A DNA stretch of 64,000 bases from Coriobacteriia bacterium (GCA_030655755.1 JAUSOQ010000078.1:1-64000); one strand, 5' to 3'. Counted from the stretch's first letter, positions 10,190 to 19,919 are shown. Numbers and translations are program-made. Notes: generated from the sequence alone by a model not told the origin.

Positions 10190-12529
10190 GTGACCAAGGC
10201 GCTGTCGCTGCACGTCACAGGCGTCGTGCAGGGCGTGGGTTTTCGCCCGTTCGTCTATCAACTCGCCAGTGATCTGAGTGTGTCCGGCTGGGTCCGCAAT
10301 GCCTCCGACGGCGTCTACTGCGTGGTCGAGGGAGACCCCGCCGCCGTGGATGCGTTCGCTCGCAGTCTGCACGACTCCGCCCCTCCGATGGCGGTCGTGG
10401 AGTCTGTGGTCGGCGAGGAGGTCGACCCGGAAGGCTTCGAGGGCTTCTCGATCATCGCCTCCGAAGCGATCGAGGGCGTGATGACGCTCGTCTCCCCCGA
10501 TATCGCAACATGCGAGGCATGCGAGCGCGAGCTTCTCGACCCCGAAGACCGCCGCTACCGCTATCCGTTCATCAACTGCACCAACTGCGGTCCGCGTTTC
10601 ACGATCATCTCAGACGTCCCCTACGACCGCCCGATGACCACGATGCGAGACTTTCCGATGTGTCCCGAGTGCTCCGCCGAGTACGGGGACCCCATGGACC
10701 GTCGATTCCATGCCCAACCCGATGCATGCTTCATCTGCGGTCCGCGCCTGTATCTGAACGCTCCCGGTGTCGAAGACGAATGGCGATGGTCGATCGAGCG
10801 CGAGGTGACGCCTCGTCCGCATCGAGACCAGAAGGCAGAATGCGTCCGCTCCGACGCGCTGCTCGCCTCGGCAGCAGAACGGCTGCTCGGCGGCGACATC
10901 CTTGCGGTGAAAGGACTCGGCGGTTTCCAGCTGGCCTGTGACGCCACCTCCGAGGCTGCGGTCACCCGGCTGCGCGAGCGCAAACATCGCTGGGGCAAGC
11001 CGCTTGCCGTGATGGTCGCGACTCTTGACGAGGTACGCGACCTTTGCCACGTGCCCGACGAAGAGGAGGCCCTGCTCGCTGGTTCCGCTCGGCCGATCGT
11101 GCTTCTGCGCGTGCGCGAAGACGCGCAGGTGCTCGCGCCTTCCATCGCACCCGGTCTGGCCGAGGTGGGCGTCATGCTGCCGTACACGCCGCTCCACCAT
11201 CTGCTGCTGCGCGAGGTCGGTCGGCCACTCGTGATGACCAGCGGGAACCTCTCGGAAGAACCGATCGCGACGGGCAACACCGAGGCGCTGGAGCGACTCG
11301 GTGATATCGCTGACGCGTTTTTGATGCACGATCGCGACATCTACTCACGCTATGACGACTCGGTCACGCGCGTCGTACGCGGTGCGACCGAGTTCGTCCG
11401 GCGCGCACGCGGCTTCGCGCCGTTCCCGCTCCGGTTGCCGTTCGAGAGCGATATCGCGATCCTGGCGGCCGGCCCCGAGCAGAAGAACACCTTCGCGCTG
11501 GTGCAAGGCGACTACGCCTTCGTGAGCCAGCACATCGGCGACATGGAGAACGCCGAGACGCTCGAGTACTACGAGCGCACACTAGAGCTCTACCGGCGGC
11601 TCTTTCGCATACGCCCCGAACTCGTGGCCTACGACCTGCACCCCGAGTATCTGTCCACGAAGTTCGCGCTCGCCCTCGATCTGCCGAGCGTCGGCGTTCA
11701 GCACCACCACGCACACGTCGTCGGCGTCGCCGCAGAACACGGCGTCACGGAGCCGTTCGTAGGCGTCGCATTCGACGGCACCGGCTACGGGACCGACGGC
11801 CACATCTGGGGAGGCGAGGTCCTGCTGTCTCGCTGGGACGGCTTCACACGCTTCGCACACCTGAGCGAGATGCCGCTCGTCGGCGGGGCGTCCGCTATCC
11901 GCAGACCCGCTCGCATGGCCGTGGCGGCACTGCAGGCGGCGGGGCTTCTCGGCCATCCGGGGGCAGAGGCACTCCGCTCACGTCTGGCTGAGGGCGAAGA
12001 GCGCACACTGCTCACGATGATCGAACGCGGAGTGAACAGCCCACCGACATCATCGATGGGAAGACTCTTCGACGCGGTGGCAGCGCTCTGCAGCGTTCGT
12101 GACGACGCACTCTACGAGGGACAGGCGGCGATCGAACTCGAAGCGCTTGCCGACCACTCGGCGGACGGCGAATATCACTTCGAACTCGTGGGTGGCGATC
12201 CGGTGATCATCGACAGCGGACCGGTGCTCTTGGGCGTGCTTGACGATCTAGCCTCGGGCATACCCTCCCGGGTAATATCAGCACGCTTCCACCGCGCAGT
12301 GGTTGCCGCTATAGTTGACGCATGCGTCCGGGCGTCTGCCGCGCTCGGGAATGCGACAGTCGCCATGGCGGGCGGAGTCTTCATGAATCGCCTCGTCTTA
12401 GGCGGAGCGATGGAGCGGCTGACCGTCGCCGGCATGCGGCCACTCACCCATGTGCGCCTCCCCGTCAACGACGGCGGTATCTCTTACGGCCAGGCCGTTG
12501 TGGCCTGGGCGCGACGACACGAAGTGTGA
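10190..12529 (+). CDS. hypF: Carbamoyltransferase HypF, [NiFe]-hydrogenase maturation
   Basis: This 779-residue protein starts at GTG. It has an N-terminal acylphosphatase domain (VTGVVQGVGFRPFVYQ, catalytic Arg19), two C4 zinc-finger halves (CEACE...CTNCG; CPECS...CFICG, about 105-185), a YrdC-like domain (about 215-400) with KRxKP-like chemistry, and a C-terminal Kae1-like carbamoyltransferase domain with QHHHAHVVGVAAEHG. HypF makes the carbamoyl group that becomes the cyanide ligands of the NiFe site, handing it to HypE. It is the first hyp gene in an HEPN-hypF-C-D-E run with short gaps. Confidence 0.95.
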   Translation: MTKALSLHVTGVVQGVGFRPFVYQLASDLSVSGWVRNASDGVYCVVEGDPAAVDAFARSLHDSAPPMAVVESVVGEEVDPEGFEGFSIIASEAIEGVMTLVSPDIATCEACERELLDPEDRRYRYPFINCTNCGPRFTIISDVPYDRPMTTMRDFPMCPECSAEYGDPMDRRFHAQPDACFICGPRLYLNAPGVEDEWRWSIEREVTPRPHRDQKAECVRSDALLASAAERLLGGDILAVKGLGGFQLACDATSEAAVTRLRERKHRWGKPLAVMVATLDEVRDLCHVPDEEEALLAGSARPIVLLRVREDAQVLAPSIAPGLAEVGVMLPYTPLHHLLLREVGRPLVMTSGNLSEEPIATGNTEALERLGDIADAFLMHDRDIYSRYDDSVTRVVRGATEFVRRARGFAPFPLRLPFESDIAILAAGPEQKNTFALVQGDYAFVSQHIGDMENAETLEYYERTLELYRRLFRIRPELVAYDLHPEYLSTKFALALDLPSVGVQHHHAHVVGVAAEHGVTEPFVGVAFDGTGYGTDGHIWGGEVLLSRWDGFTRFAHLSEMPLVGGASAIRRPARMAVAALQAAGLLGHPGAEALRSRLAEGEERTLLTMIERGVNSPPTSSMGRLFDAVAALCSVRDDALYEGQAAIELEALADHSADGEYHFELVGGDPVIIDSGPVLLGVLDDLASGIPSRVISARFHRAVVAAIVDACVRASAALGNATVAMAGGVFMNRLVLGGAMERLTVAGMRPLTHVRLPVNDGGISYGQAVVAWARRHEV

Positions 12530-12545
12530 ACGAACGGAGGACGGC

Positions 12546-12809
12546 ATGTGCCTTGCGATTCCCGCGAAGATCATCGATAAGCCCGAGGACAGTCCGGTAG
12601 CCACGGTGGACATCCTCGGCGTCAAGCGCCAAGTGAACATCATGATGGTGCCGGGTGCCAAGCTCGAGGACTACATCCTCGTGCACGCAGGGTTCGCGAT
12701 CGAGGTCATCTCAGAGCAGTTCGCTGAAGAGACCCTTGAGATCATCAAGGAATATGGCATCCCGACAGAGTACGAAGAGATCGACGTCGAAGAAGCTGAG
12801 GCGTCGTGA
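12546..12809 (+). CDS. hypC: Hydrogenase maturation chaperone HypC
   Basis: This 87-residue protein starts MCLAIPAKI, with the invariant Cys2 used to carry the Fe(CN)2CO unit with HypD and to bind the hydrogenase precursor. The acidic C-terminus (EYEEIDVEEAEAS) is normal. The start is set by GGAGGA upstream and by the essential Met-Cys. Its stop overlaps hypD by 4 nt (GTGA), suggesting translational coupling and equal expression with its partner. Confidence 0.95.
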   Translation: MCLAIPAKIIDKPEDSPVATVDILGVKRQVNIMMVPGAKLEDYILVHAGFAIEVISEQFAEETLEIIKEYGIPTEYEEIDVEEAEAS

Positions 12810-13903
12810 GCGACCTGGTGTCGGGCTTCCGGGATCCTGAGGTCGCCCGGCAGGTCATCGAGCAGCTCCAGCGCGTCGCGACCCGGCCATGTAAGCTCAT
12901 GGAAGTCTGCGGCACCCACACCATGGCTATCGCGAAGAACGGACTACGCGGAGTCATGCCCGAGACCATCACGCTCCTCTCGGGTCCTGGCTGCCCGGTA
13001 TGCGTGACCGCGAACGCCGAGATCGATCTCGCGATCGAGATAGGCCGTCAGCGCGGCGTCATCCTCACCACCTTCGGCGACATGATGAAGGTCCCGGGCA
13101 GCTACTCATCGCTGTCGGGCGAAAAAGCGGACGGGCGCGACGTGCGCATCGTCTACTCGCCGCTCGACTCGCTCACCATCGCCGAGAAGAACCCGGACAA
13201 CCACGTCGTGTTCCTCGGCGTCGGCTTTGAGACCACCGCGCCCGCCGTTGCCCTCACTATCCGTGAGGCGGCGCGTCGCGGCCTTGAGAACTGGTCGGCG
13301 CTCTCGCTCCACAAGACGGTCCCCACGGCGCTCGAGGCGCTCGTTAACGACCCGGACGTGCAGATCAACGGCTTCATCCTGCCCGGCCACGTCTCCACCA
13401 TCATCGGAGTGGAACCCTACCGCTTCTTGGCTGAACGCTACGGCGTACCGTGCGTGATCACCGGCTTCGAGCCGGTGGACATACTGCAGGGCGTCTACAT
13501 GCTGGCCCGCCAGCTGGCCGAAGGCCGCGCCGAGGTCGAGAACGCCTACAAGCGAGCCGTCATGTCCGAAGGCAACCGTACGGCTGTGGCTGCGATGGAG
13601 AAAGTCTTCGAGCCGACCGACGCCGAGTGGCGCGGCATTGGCGTCATCCCGGGCACCGGCCTTGCGGTACGCCCCGAGTTCGAGCGCTACGACGCCCGCA
13701 TACGAGTGCCGGTAACGCCGCCGGAACCCCGCGAGATCAAGGGCTGCCAGTGCGGTGATGTACTGCGCGGCGTGGTGCTCCCCTACGAGTGCAAGCTCTT
13801 CGGCAAGGGGTGCACGCCAGAGCATCCGATCGGCCCGTGCATGGTCTCGAGCGAAGGCTCGTGCGCGGCGTACTACCGCTACACCGACTACGGCAGGGCC
13901 TAA
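12806..13903 (+). CDS. hypD: Hydrogenase maturation protein HypD
   Basis: This 365-residue protein has the signature MEVCGTHTMAI (iron-binding Cys), GPGCPVCV (the second conserved cysteine pair), GFETTAPAVA and a C-terminal cysteine cluster (CQCGDVL...CKLFGKGCTP...CMVSSEGSCAAYY) that holds the [4Fe-4S] cluster. With HypC it forms the scaffold on which cyanide and CO are added to iron. The GTG start is nested in the hypC stop. Confidence 0.95.
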   Translation: MSDLVSGFRDPEVARQVIEQLQRVATRPCKLMEVCGTHTMAIAKNGLRGVMPETITLLSGPGCPVCVTANAEIDLAIEIGRQRGVILTTFGDMMKVPGSYSSLSGEKADGRDVRIVYSPLDSLTIAEKNPDNHVVFLGVGFETTAPAVALTIREAARRGLENWSALSLHKTVPTALEALVNDPDVQINGFILPGHVSTIIGVEPYRFLAERYGVPCVITGFEPVDILQGVYMLARQLAEGRAEVENAYKRAVMSEGNRTAVAAMEKVFEPTDAEWRGIGVIPGTGLAVRPEFERYDARIRVPVTPPEPREIKGCQCGDVLRGVVLPYECKLFGKGCTPEHPIGPCMVSSEGSCAAYYRYTDYGRA

Positions 13904-13934
13904 CGCCCGCCATTTCTCCAGGGAAGGAACTGCG

Positions 13935-14945
13935 ATGCTACAGGACCGCATCTTACTCGCGCACGGCAGTGGCGGCACGATGATGCGCGAGCTCATCGAG
14001 GACGTCTTCATGGCAGGCTTCGCTGACGATGCGCTCATGCGCATGGACGACGCCGCATCGCTCGACTTTCCTGGTTCACGTCTCGCGATCAGCACCGACA
14101 CCTACGTCGTGAACCCGCTCTTCTTCCCCGGTGGCGACATAGGCCGTCTCGCGGTCTGCGGGACCGTGAACGATATCGCCACCTCCGGCGCCCGCCCGCT
14201 CTACCTTTCGGTGGGCTTCGTGCTCGAGGAGGGCATGCCAGTCGCAGACCTTCGTCGCATCCTCATCTCGATGCGCCAGTCCGCTGCCGAGGCAGGCGTT
14301 CGCATCGTCACCGGGGACACGAAGGTGGTCGAGAAGGGCCACGGAGACGGCTGTTACATCAACACTGCCGGCGTCGGCGTATTGGCCGAGGGTGTCGACC
14401 TCTCCGGATCGCACTGTCGCCCCGGCGACGTCGTGCTTCTCTCGGGCACACTCGGAGATCACGGCATCGCCATCATATCCACGCGAGAGGGTCTCTCTTT
14501 CTCCACCGACATCAAGAGCGACGCAGCACCACTGAACATACTCACCGCAGCCGTGCTCGAAGCCGCGCCTGATGTCCGCTGCTTCCGCGACCCCACACGC
14601 GGCGGGCTGGCTTCCACGCTCAACGAACTCGCCAGCGCGTCCGGAGTCTCGATCACTGTCGAAGAGTCCGCCGTACCCGTACTCGACCAGGTACGCGGTG
14701 CGAGCGAGATGCTCGGCTACGACGTCTTCCAGGTCGCCAACGAGGGCAAGATGGTCGCCGTCGTTCCCGCCGAACAGGCCGACGCCGCACTGGCAGCGAT
14801 GCGCGAGGCGCCCTACGGAGCCGCGGCGGCGATCATCGGTACCGTGGCCGAGGGACCCACCGGCAAGGTCTACGTGAAGACCGCCTTCGGTGCGACACGC
14901 ATCATGGACATGCTCGTGGGTGAGCAGCTGCCACGGATCTGCTGA
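13935..14945 (+). CDS. hypE: Carbamoyl-dehydratase HypE
   Basis: This 336-residue protein starts MLQDRILLAHGSGG and ends PRIC, whose C-terminal cysteine receives the carbamoyl group from HypF and is dehydrated to thiocyanate. The PurM-like ATP-binding fold is visible (DTYVVNPLFFPGGDIG, VNDIATSGARP, DPTRGGLA). GGGAAGGAAC upstream sets the ATG; the frame open to 13755 overlaps hypD. hypA and hypB (nickel insertion) and the hydrogenase structural genes are not in the window. Confidence 0.95.
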   Translation: MLQDRILLAHGSGGTMMRELIEDVFMAGFADDALMRMDDAASLDFPGSRLAISTDTYVVNPLFFPGGDIGRLAVCGTVNDIATSGARPLYLSVGFVLEEGMPVADLRRILISMRQSAAEAGVRIVTGDTKVVEKGHGDGCYINTAGVGVLAEGVDLSGSHCRPGDVVLLSGTLGDHGIAIISTREGLSFSTDIKSDAAPLNILTAAVLEAAPDVRCFRDPTRGGLASTLNELASASGVSITVEESAVPVLDQVRGASEMLGYDVFQVANEGKMVAVVPAEQADAALAAMREAPYGAAAAIIGTVAEGPTGKVYVKTAFGATRIMDMLVGEQLPRIC

Positions 14946-14951
14946 CGCGCC

Positions 14952-15881
14952 ATGATACGCGCGGCTCACAGCGATACCGCGTCCGGCCTCACCCTGATCG
15001 CGACCGCCGCGATAGCCTGGGGGACGATCCCGCTCGTGCTCGAGGCAACCGGGAATGTCCATCCGGTCATCGCGGTCTTCTACCGTGTGGGTATCTCCGC
15101 GCTCGTCCTGCTCGTCGTAGCGCCGTTCACCGGCACCTATCGCGAGTTGAAGAGTATGTCCAGACAGAACTGGCTCGGGCTGGCGACCAACGGAGTACTC
15201 CTTGCAGTGAACTGGGTGCTGTTCTTCCTCGGTCTGAGGCTTGCCGGGGTCGCAATAGGCGAGATCTTGGGCTACACGGGCCCGGTCTGGGTGGCGGTCC
15301 TGTTGCCACTCTTGCTCAATGAGCGGTTCGATCATCGTGTGGTGCTCCCGCTTGCACTTGCGCTGAGCGGGACCATAGCGGTGCTGCTGGCGACGGTGGG
15401 ACACGAGTCGGGCAGCTCGATGCTCCCGGGCGCATTGCTCGCGTTCGCCTCGTCACTCACCTATGCGATGCTTATCTTGAACGCGAAACGGCTGCTGCGC
15501 GGCGTGGGAGCCGTGACACTGATGCTTGTCGAAGACGTGGTCGCGGCCACCCTGCTCTCACCTGCACTGCTCTTCCTCGCCGGACCCGCAACGGCACGCG
15601 AATGGGGTGCGCTCGCAACGCTCGCCATCGTGTTGACGGTCGGCACCGGCTTCCTCTTTCTCTCGGGACTCAAGCGTGTACGCGCGGACCATGGGGCTAT
15701 ACTCACCTACGCCGAACCGGTCAGTGCGGTGATCTTCGGCGCGATCTTCCTCGGCCAGCATCTTACGTTCCTCGTGGGGCTGGGAGGGGCACTCGTCGTC
15801 ACAGGGGGCGTCATAGTGGCTAGAATGGGACCAACGCCTGCGATCGAAGTGCCGAGTCTTATCACCGACGCAATCGAATAG
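14952..15881 (+). CDS. DMT-superfamily (EamA) transporter
   Basis: This 309-residue protein has ten hydrophobic helices in two EamA repeats: about 15-140 (AIAWGTIPLVLEATG, GEILGYTGPVWVAVLLPLL) and about 160-290 (ASSLTYAMLILNAKRLL, AILTYAEPVSAVIFGAIFLGQ). These are usually metabolite exporters; the substrate is unknown. It begins 6 nt after hypE and ends 11 nt before pgi, so it may be co-transcribed with both. A link to hydrogenase maturation is not implied. Confidence 0.85.
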   Translation: MIRAAHSDTASGLTLIATAAIAWGTIPLVLEATGNVHPVIAVFYRVGISALVLLVVAPFTGTYRELKSMSRQNWLGLATNGVLLAVNWVLFFLGLRLAGVAIGEILGYTGPVWVAVLLPLLLNERFDHRVVLPLALALSGTIAVLLATVGHESGSSMLPGALLAFASSLTYAMLILNAKRLLRGVGAVTLMLVEDVVAATLLSPALLFLAGPATAREWGALATLAIVLTVGTGFLFLSGLKRVRADHGAILTYAEPVSAVIFGAIFLGQHLTFLVGLGGALVVTGGVIVARMGPTPAIEVPSLITDAIE

Positions 15882-15892
15882 GGGGGCCAGTC

Positions 15893-17545
15893 ATGGACGC
15901 GCTGCAACGGCTCATCGATGCCGACGCCATCGATCGGCTCAACAACCGCGATGCAAGCCTGTACTGCGAGGAGTTCGACAATCGCATACCTATCGTCCAA
16001 CGTATGGGCTGGACCGACCTTGCGAGCAAAGCCTCCGGTCGTTTTCCGCTACTCGAGAACCTGGCAAAAGCGATCTTGAGCGAGGGCACCGACGACCTCG
16101 TGCTGCTCGGCATGGGTGGCTCTTCACTCGCTCCGCTGGTGCTCTCACGCGTGATCGGTTCGGCACCGCGGATGCCGCGGATGCACATCCTCGACACGAC
16201 CTCTCCACTCGCGGTGAAATCCTTACTCGACACGCTCGACCCCAACCGCACGTTCTTCGTCCTCGCGTCCAAGTCCGGCACGACCCTCGAGCCGCTGTCG
16301 CTCTACGCGATCTTCCGTCAGTGGATGGAAGCTACTATGCTAAGACCGGCAGCCGGACGACGCTTCATCATCATCACTGATCCCGGCTCGCCCCTTGAGA
16401 AGCTACGCCAGCGCGAACTCATGCGCGTGACGCTCTCCGCACCCGCCACCGTGGGGGGACGCTACTCGGCGCTCAGCATGTTCGGCCTTGCACCTGCCGC
16501 ACTCATCGGGATCGACGTGCCTACGCTGATCGAGCGTGCTGCAGTCATGGAGGAAGCGTGTAAGGCCCCTGCCGAGCAGAATCCGGGCGCCCTGCTGGCC
16601 GCATGGATGACCGACCGCTACGAAGCGCAGCAAGACAAACTGACGCTCGTATGCTCCCCGACCCTGCGCTCGTTCGGCCTTTGGATCGAACAGCTCGTGG
16701 CCGAGTCACTTGGTAAGACGGGCAAGGGCATCGTGCCCGTCGTGGAACAGGGCATCTCCATACCCACCGGCTACGGACCCGATCGTGCAGTCGTTGTCAT
16801 CCGTTACGCAGACGATGAGGACCTGCGAACCTGGTCGAAGAACGTCGCGGCAGACTCCCCCATCTTCGAACTCGTGTTGTCGGATCCTTACGACATCGGC
16901 GTCGAGTTCCTGCGCTGGGAGTACGCGGTGGCGCTGACCGGCTTCCTGATGGGCGTCAACCCGTTTGACGAACCCAACGTCACTGAGGCGAAAAAGGCGA
17001 CGACGGCGATCCTCGCCGGTGAGTCATCGGCACCGCGCGCGAGCGCGGACCTTGGCGGGACGTGGGTGACCTACGCCGGCGGCATGGCCCAGCCAACGAC
17101 AGAGCCGACCGAGCGTATCGAGGCTCTTCGCGCCCTGTTCGGCACACTGCAGCCAGGCGACTACCTTGCCGTCCTCGCCTACCTTCCCGAAGACGAGACG
17201 TTGCTGATGCCTCTGCGCACCGCGACCAAGCGCATCGCCGATGCGACAGGGGTGCCCGTCTGTCTCGAACTCGGACCCCGCTACCTCCACTCGACCGGCC
17301 AGCTGCACAAGGGCGGTCCCGACACAGGTGTCTTCCTTGTCCTGACGACGCGCGATCACACCGACTATGAAGTACCGAAGCAAGACTTCCATCTCTCGGC
17401 ACTCCATCGTGCACAAGCCGAGGGCGACCTCGTCACGCTTGCGGCACACGGCCTTCGCGTGATGCGACTCGATCTCCCGGGCACCGATGCTCACGACATC
17501 GCGGCACTGGTCGACGACCTCGCAACCGCAGCAGGGACTTCCTGA
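15893..17545 (+). CDS. pgi: Glucose-6-phosphate isomerase, Tal-Pgi-type, stand-alone
   Basis: This 550-residue protein has the SIS-domain phosphosugar signatures LLGMGGSSLAPLV (about 67-79), ASKSGTTLEPLSL (about 125-137) and the C-terminal LGPRYLHSTGQLHKGG expected of phosphoglucose isomerases. The overall sequence looks like the isomerase half of bacterial transaldolase-isomerase fusions rather than ordinary Pgi, but no transaldolase domain is attached and none is adjacent. It interconverts glucose-6-P and fructose-6-P in glycolysis. AGGGGGG lies before the ATG. A strong hairpin follows the stop. Confidence 0.85.
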   Translation: MDALQRLIDADAIDRLNNRDASLYCEEFDNRIPIVQRMGWTDLASKASGRFPLLENLAKAILSEGTDDLVLLGMGGSSLAPLVLSRVIGSAPRMPRMHILDTTSPLAVKSLLDTLDPNRTFFVLASKSGTTLEPLSLYAIFRQWMEATMLRPAAGRRFIIITDPGSPLEKLRQRELMRVTLSAPATVGGRYSALSMFGLAPAALIGIDVPTLIERAAVMEEACKAPAEQNPGALLAAWMTDRYEAQQDKLTLVCSPTLRSFGLWIEQLVAESLGKTGKGIVPVVEQGISIPTGYGPDRAVVVIRYADDEDLRTWSKNVAADSPIFELVLSDPYDIGVEFLRWEYAVALTGFLMGVNPFDEPNVTEAKKATTAILAGESSAPRASADLGGTWVTYAGGMAQPTTEPTERIEALRALFGTLQPGDYLAVLAYLPEDETLLMPLRTATKRIADATGVPVCLELGPRYLHSTGQLHKGGPDTGVFLVLTTRDHTDYEVPKQDFHLSALHRAQAEGDLVTLAAHGLRVMRLDLPGTDAHDIAALVDDLATAAGTS

Positions 17546-17556
17546 CGAACGTGAAA

Positions 17557-17589
17557 GCGCCGGCCCTCCGGGGGACGGAGGGCCGGCGC
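17557..17589. terminator. Strong hairpin between convergent pgi and symporter genes
   Basis: A perfect 13-bp stem (GCGCCGGCCCTCC, 17557-17569, with its complement at 17577-17589) has a 7-nt loop. Read on the minus strand it is followed by TTTCAC, read on plus by CTGTG. It probably ends transcription from both sides. Confidence 0.75.
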
Positions 17590-17639
17590 CTGTGTCAGAA
17601 GCTCCCTGGGGGGATGAGCTTCGACCGAGGGGGGTCGAT

Positions 17640-19472
17640 TTAGTGCTTGTTGAACATGGTACTCACTTTGTCCAAGCCAAGATCTCTCTCATGCCGCTCG
17701 TGGGCGGTACCATGGATTCGCATCCAGATCTCGTCCAAGTTCTTGGGAAGCTGCCCGTCCAGCTTGCTGACGACGATGATCGTCGCGATCGCCAGCGGGA
17801 ACGTGAACAGCGTCGGGAAGGTCAGACCTCCGAGGAACCCGATCAGGCCCGTCTTTCCGATGATGCCAAGCTGGCTCAGGATGTTCAGCACGATGATGAA
17901 TATCGAGCCGCCGCCGCCGACGAGCATGCCGGAGATAGCGCCACGCTCCGTGGTGCCCTTCCACCAGATGCCGGTGAGCAACATCGGGACGAACGCTCCC
18001 GCGCCAACAGCGAACGCCCAGGTCACCATCATGGCGATCAGCGCCGGGTACGCCTGGTCCAGACCTGAGGCCGGGATACCCAGACCGATACCCATCGCGA
18101 TGAGAGCGAAGACGACGACTGCAGCCTTACCGACGAACACACGCTGCTTCTCACTTGCATTGGGGTTGACGTACTTCTCATAGACGTCGTGGCCGACGGC
18201 TGATGCCGAAGCGATGAGCAGGCCACCGATCGTGGAGAACATAGCCGCGAAGGCGCCCGCCGAGACGATACCCATCAGCCATTCGCCGCCAAGGATCTGA
18301 GCGATGGTCGGCATGATGGCGTCAGACTTCACAAGCATGCCATTGACGTAGTCGGCGGTGGCCGGAGCCGTGCCGTTGGCCACAGCATTCTTGATGAGAT
18401 TGATACCGGCAAGACCGGCGATGGGGGCCATGATATAGAAGATGCCGATGAAGACGAGCACCCAGAAGGTGGAGCGGCGCGCTGCCGCACCAGACGGGTT
18501 GGTGTAGTACCGGTTCAGGATGTGTGGCAGACCCGCGGTACCAAGGACAAGGGCCAGCACCATCGAGAACTGGTCGAAAGTGTTGTAGCGATGTCCCGGC
18601 TCGTTGAAGAGCGCATCGCGCATCTCGTGCAGCTTGTTGACGGCAGGCAGTGCCACGGGGACCTTGGCAGCTGAATCACCGGCATCAACGACCGCTTCTA
18701 CCTTGGCGAACTCCTCGGCAGACATGACGCCTTCGGCTTTCGCCAGCATCGCGCCGTCGTCGGCGGTCAACTGCTCGACCGTCACTACCTTGCTGTTGAT
18801 GATCGTACCGTCCGATGCCGCCTGGAGAGCAGCCGGATAGCTGAAGCCGTTGCCGAAGGCGAAGATGACCACCATGATCATCGCGAAGTTCAGCCACCAG
18901 AACTGGAAGATCTGGTTGAGCGTGGTGCCCTTCATGCCGCCGACGGCGACATAGAACATCATGATCGCCGCGACGACGACAACGCCGGACGTGTATGGAT
19001 TCATGCCGAAGATGCCACGACCCACGAGTACCTTCCACGTCGTGCCTGCGCCATACATCTGAGGCGCCATGTAGAACATGCTCGTAATGAGCACCATGAC
19101 CACGGTAACGAGACGGATACGGTGAGATCCGAAACGCCCGAACGCGAAGTCGGCGACCGTGTACTCACCGAAGCGGCGAAGCGCCGATGCGATGAAGAGC
19201 ACCACGACCATGAAGCCGCCGGCAAATCCCGCCGCGTACCAGACGCCGTCAAGGCCGGACGCGTAGACGGCGCCGGCGACGCCGAGGAACGACGCGGCGG
19301 ACAGATAGTCGCCCGAGATCGCCGATGCGTTGGCAAAGGAGCCAACCTTGCGACCAGCCAGATAGAAGTCGGCAGTCGTACGGGTAAAGCGATTAGCGAA
19401 GATCGTCAGCGAGACCGTGAACAGGATCAGAGCAATGACGAGCGCGATCGCTATGGTGTTGAGGTTACCCAC
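17640..19472 (-). CDS. Sodium:solute symporter, large subunit (VC_2705-type, acetate/organic-acid symporter-like)
   Basis: This 610-residue protein has about 13 transmembrane segments and the SSS-family signatures FYLAGRKVGSFANASAISGDYLSAASFLG near the N-terminus and GAFAAMFSTIGGLLIASASAVGHDVYEKY later. A soluble insert (about 215-265, rich in TVEQLTADDGAML) interrupts the membrane helices. The family imports organic acids such as acetate with sodium. The pairing with a small membrane subunit 2 nt upstream marks the two-component (DUF4212 plus large subunit) type. Substrate unproven. Confidence 0.85.
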   Translation of the reverse strand: MGNLNTIAIALVIALILFTVSLTIFANRFTRTTADFYLAGRKVGSFANASAISGDYLSAASFLGVAGAVYASGLDGVWYAAGFAGGFMVVVLFIASALRRFGEYTVADFAFGRFGSHRIRLVTVVMVLITSMFYMAPQMYGAGTTWKVLVGRGIFGMNPYTSGVVVVAAIMMFYVAVGGMKGTTLNQIFQFWWLNFAMIMVVIFAFGNGFSYPAALQAASDGTIINSKVVTVEQLTADDGAMLAKAEGVMSAEEFAKVEAVVDAGDSAAKVPVALPAVNKLHEMRDALFNEPGHRYNTFDQFSMVLALVLGTAGLPHILNRYYTNPSGAAARRSTFWVLVFIGIFYIMAPIAGLAGINLIKNAVANGTAPATADYVNGMLVKSDAIMPTIAQILGGEWLMGIVSAGAFAAMFSTIGGLLIASASAVGHDVYEKYVNPNASEKQRVFVGKAAVVVFALIAMGIGLGIPASGLDQAYPALIAMMVTWAFAVGAGAFVPMLLTGIWWKGTTERGAISGMLVGGGGSIFIIVLNILSQLGIIGKTGLIGFLGGLTFPTLFTFPLAIATIIVVSKLDGQLPKNLDEIWMRIHGTAHERHERDLGLDKVSTMFNKH

Positions 19473-19474
19473 CG

Positions 19475-19861
19475 CTACCCCTCCTTTCCGGTCATCGCAG
19501 CCGACGCCTCATCGGCGTCCGCCATATGCATGAGCTGTTCGTCGAGCTTGTCGGCCTGCTTCGAGTAGGTCCAGGCCATCGTCCAAAGAAACACGTAGTA
19601 GAACAGTGATACGAACAGGTAGTTCAACGTGAAGCCGCCCCAGATCGGGGTGGCGTACCAGCCCTTCCACCACACCGAGGACGCCGGGATCGCAAGCGTC
19701 ACGCCGAAGAACCACGCGCCGTACGTGAAAGAAAGCTTCCGCTGGGCACGAAATACTATGTCGACGTTCTCGATGGTGTCGACGTGGGCCCCGTGCCGGA
19801 TCTCCGTTTGTGAGTTACCTGGTCCCGCAGGGACTGCGGCTTTCATCGTCGTGTCTCCCAT
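19475..19861 (-). CDS. Sodium symporter small subunit (DUF4212-like)
   Basis: This 128-residue protein has a soluble N-terminal 40 residues, then two hydrophobic helices (TYGAWFFGVTLAIPASS; GFTLNYLFVSLFYYVFLWTMAW) and a charged coiled tail. This is the layout of the small subunits that accompany VC_2705-type symporters. It is longer than usual at both ends. GGAGGTG is ideally placed for the ATG at 19861. It is co-transcribed with the large subunit (2-nt gap). Confidence 0.8.
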   Translation of the reverse strand: MGDTTMKAAVPAGPGNSQTEIRHGAHVDTIENVDIVFRAQRKLSFTYGAWFFGVTLAIPASSVWWKGWYATPIWGGFTLNYLFVSLFYYVFLWTMAWTYSKQADKLDEQLMHMADADEASAAMTGKEG

Positions 19862-19919
19862 GTTGCACCTCCTTCATTGCCTTCCAGCCGAGTCCCTCGG
19901 CATAGGAACGAAAACGTGT

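Noticed and set aside
14076-15404. 442-codon minus-strand frame
   Set aside because: Antisense to hypE and the DMT transporter; no recognisable protein features.
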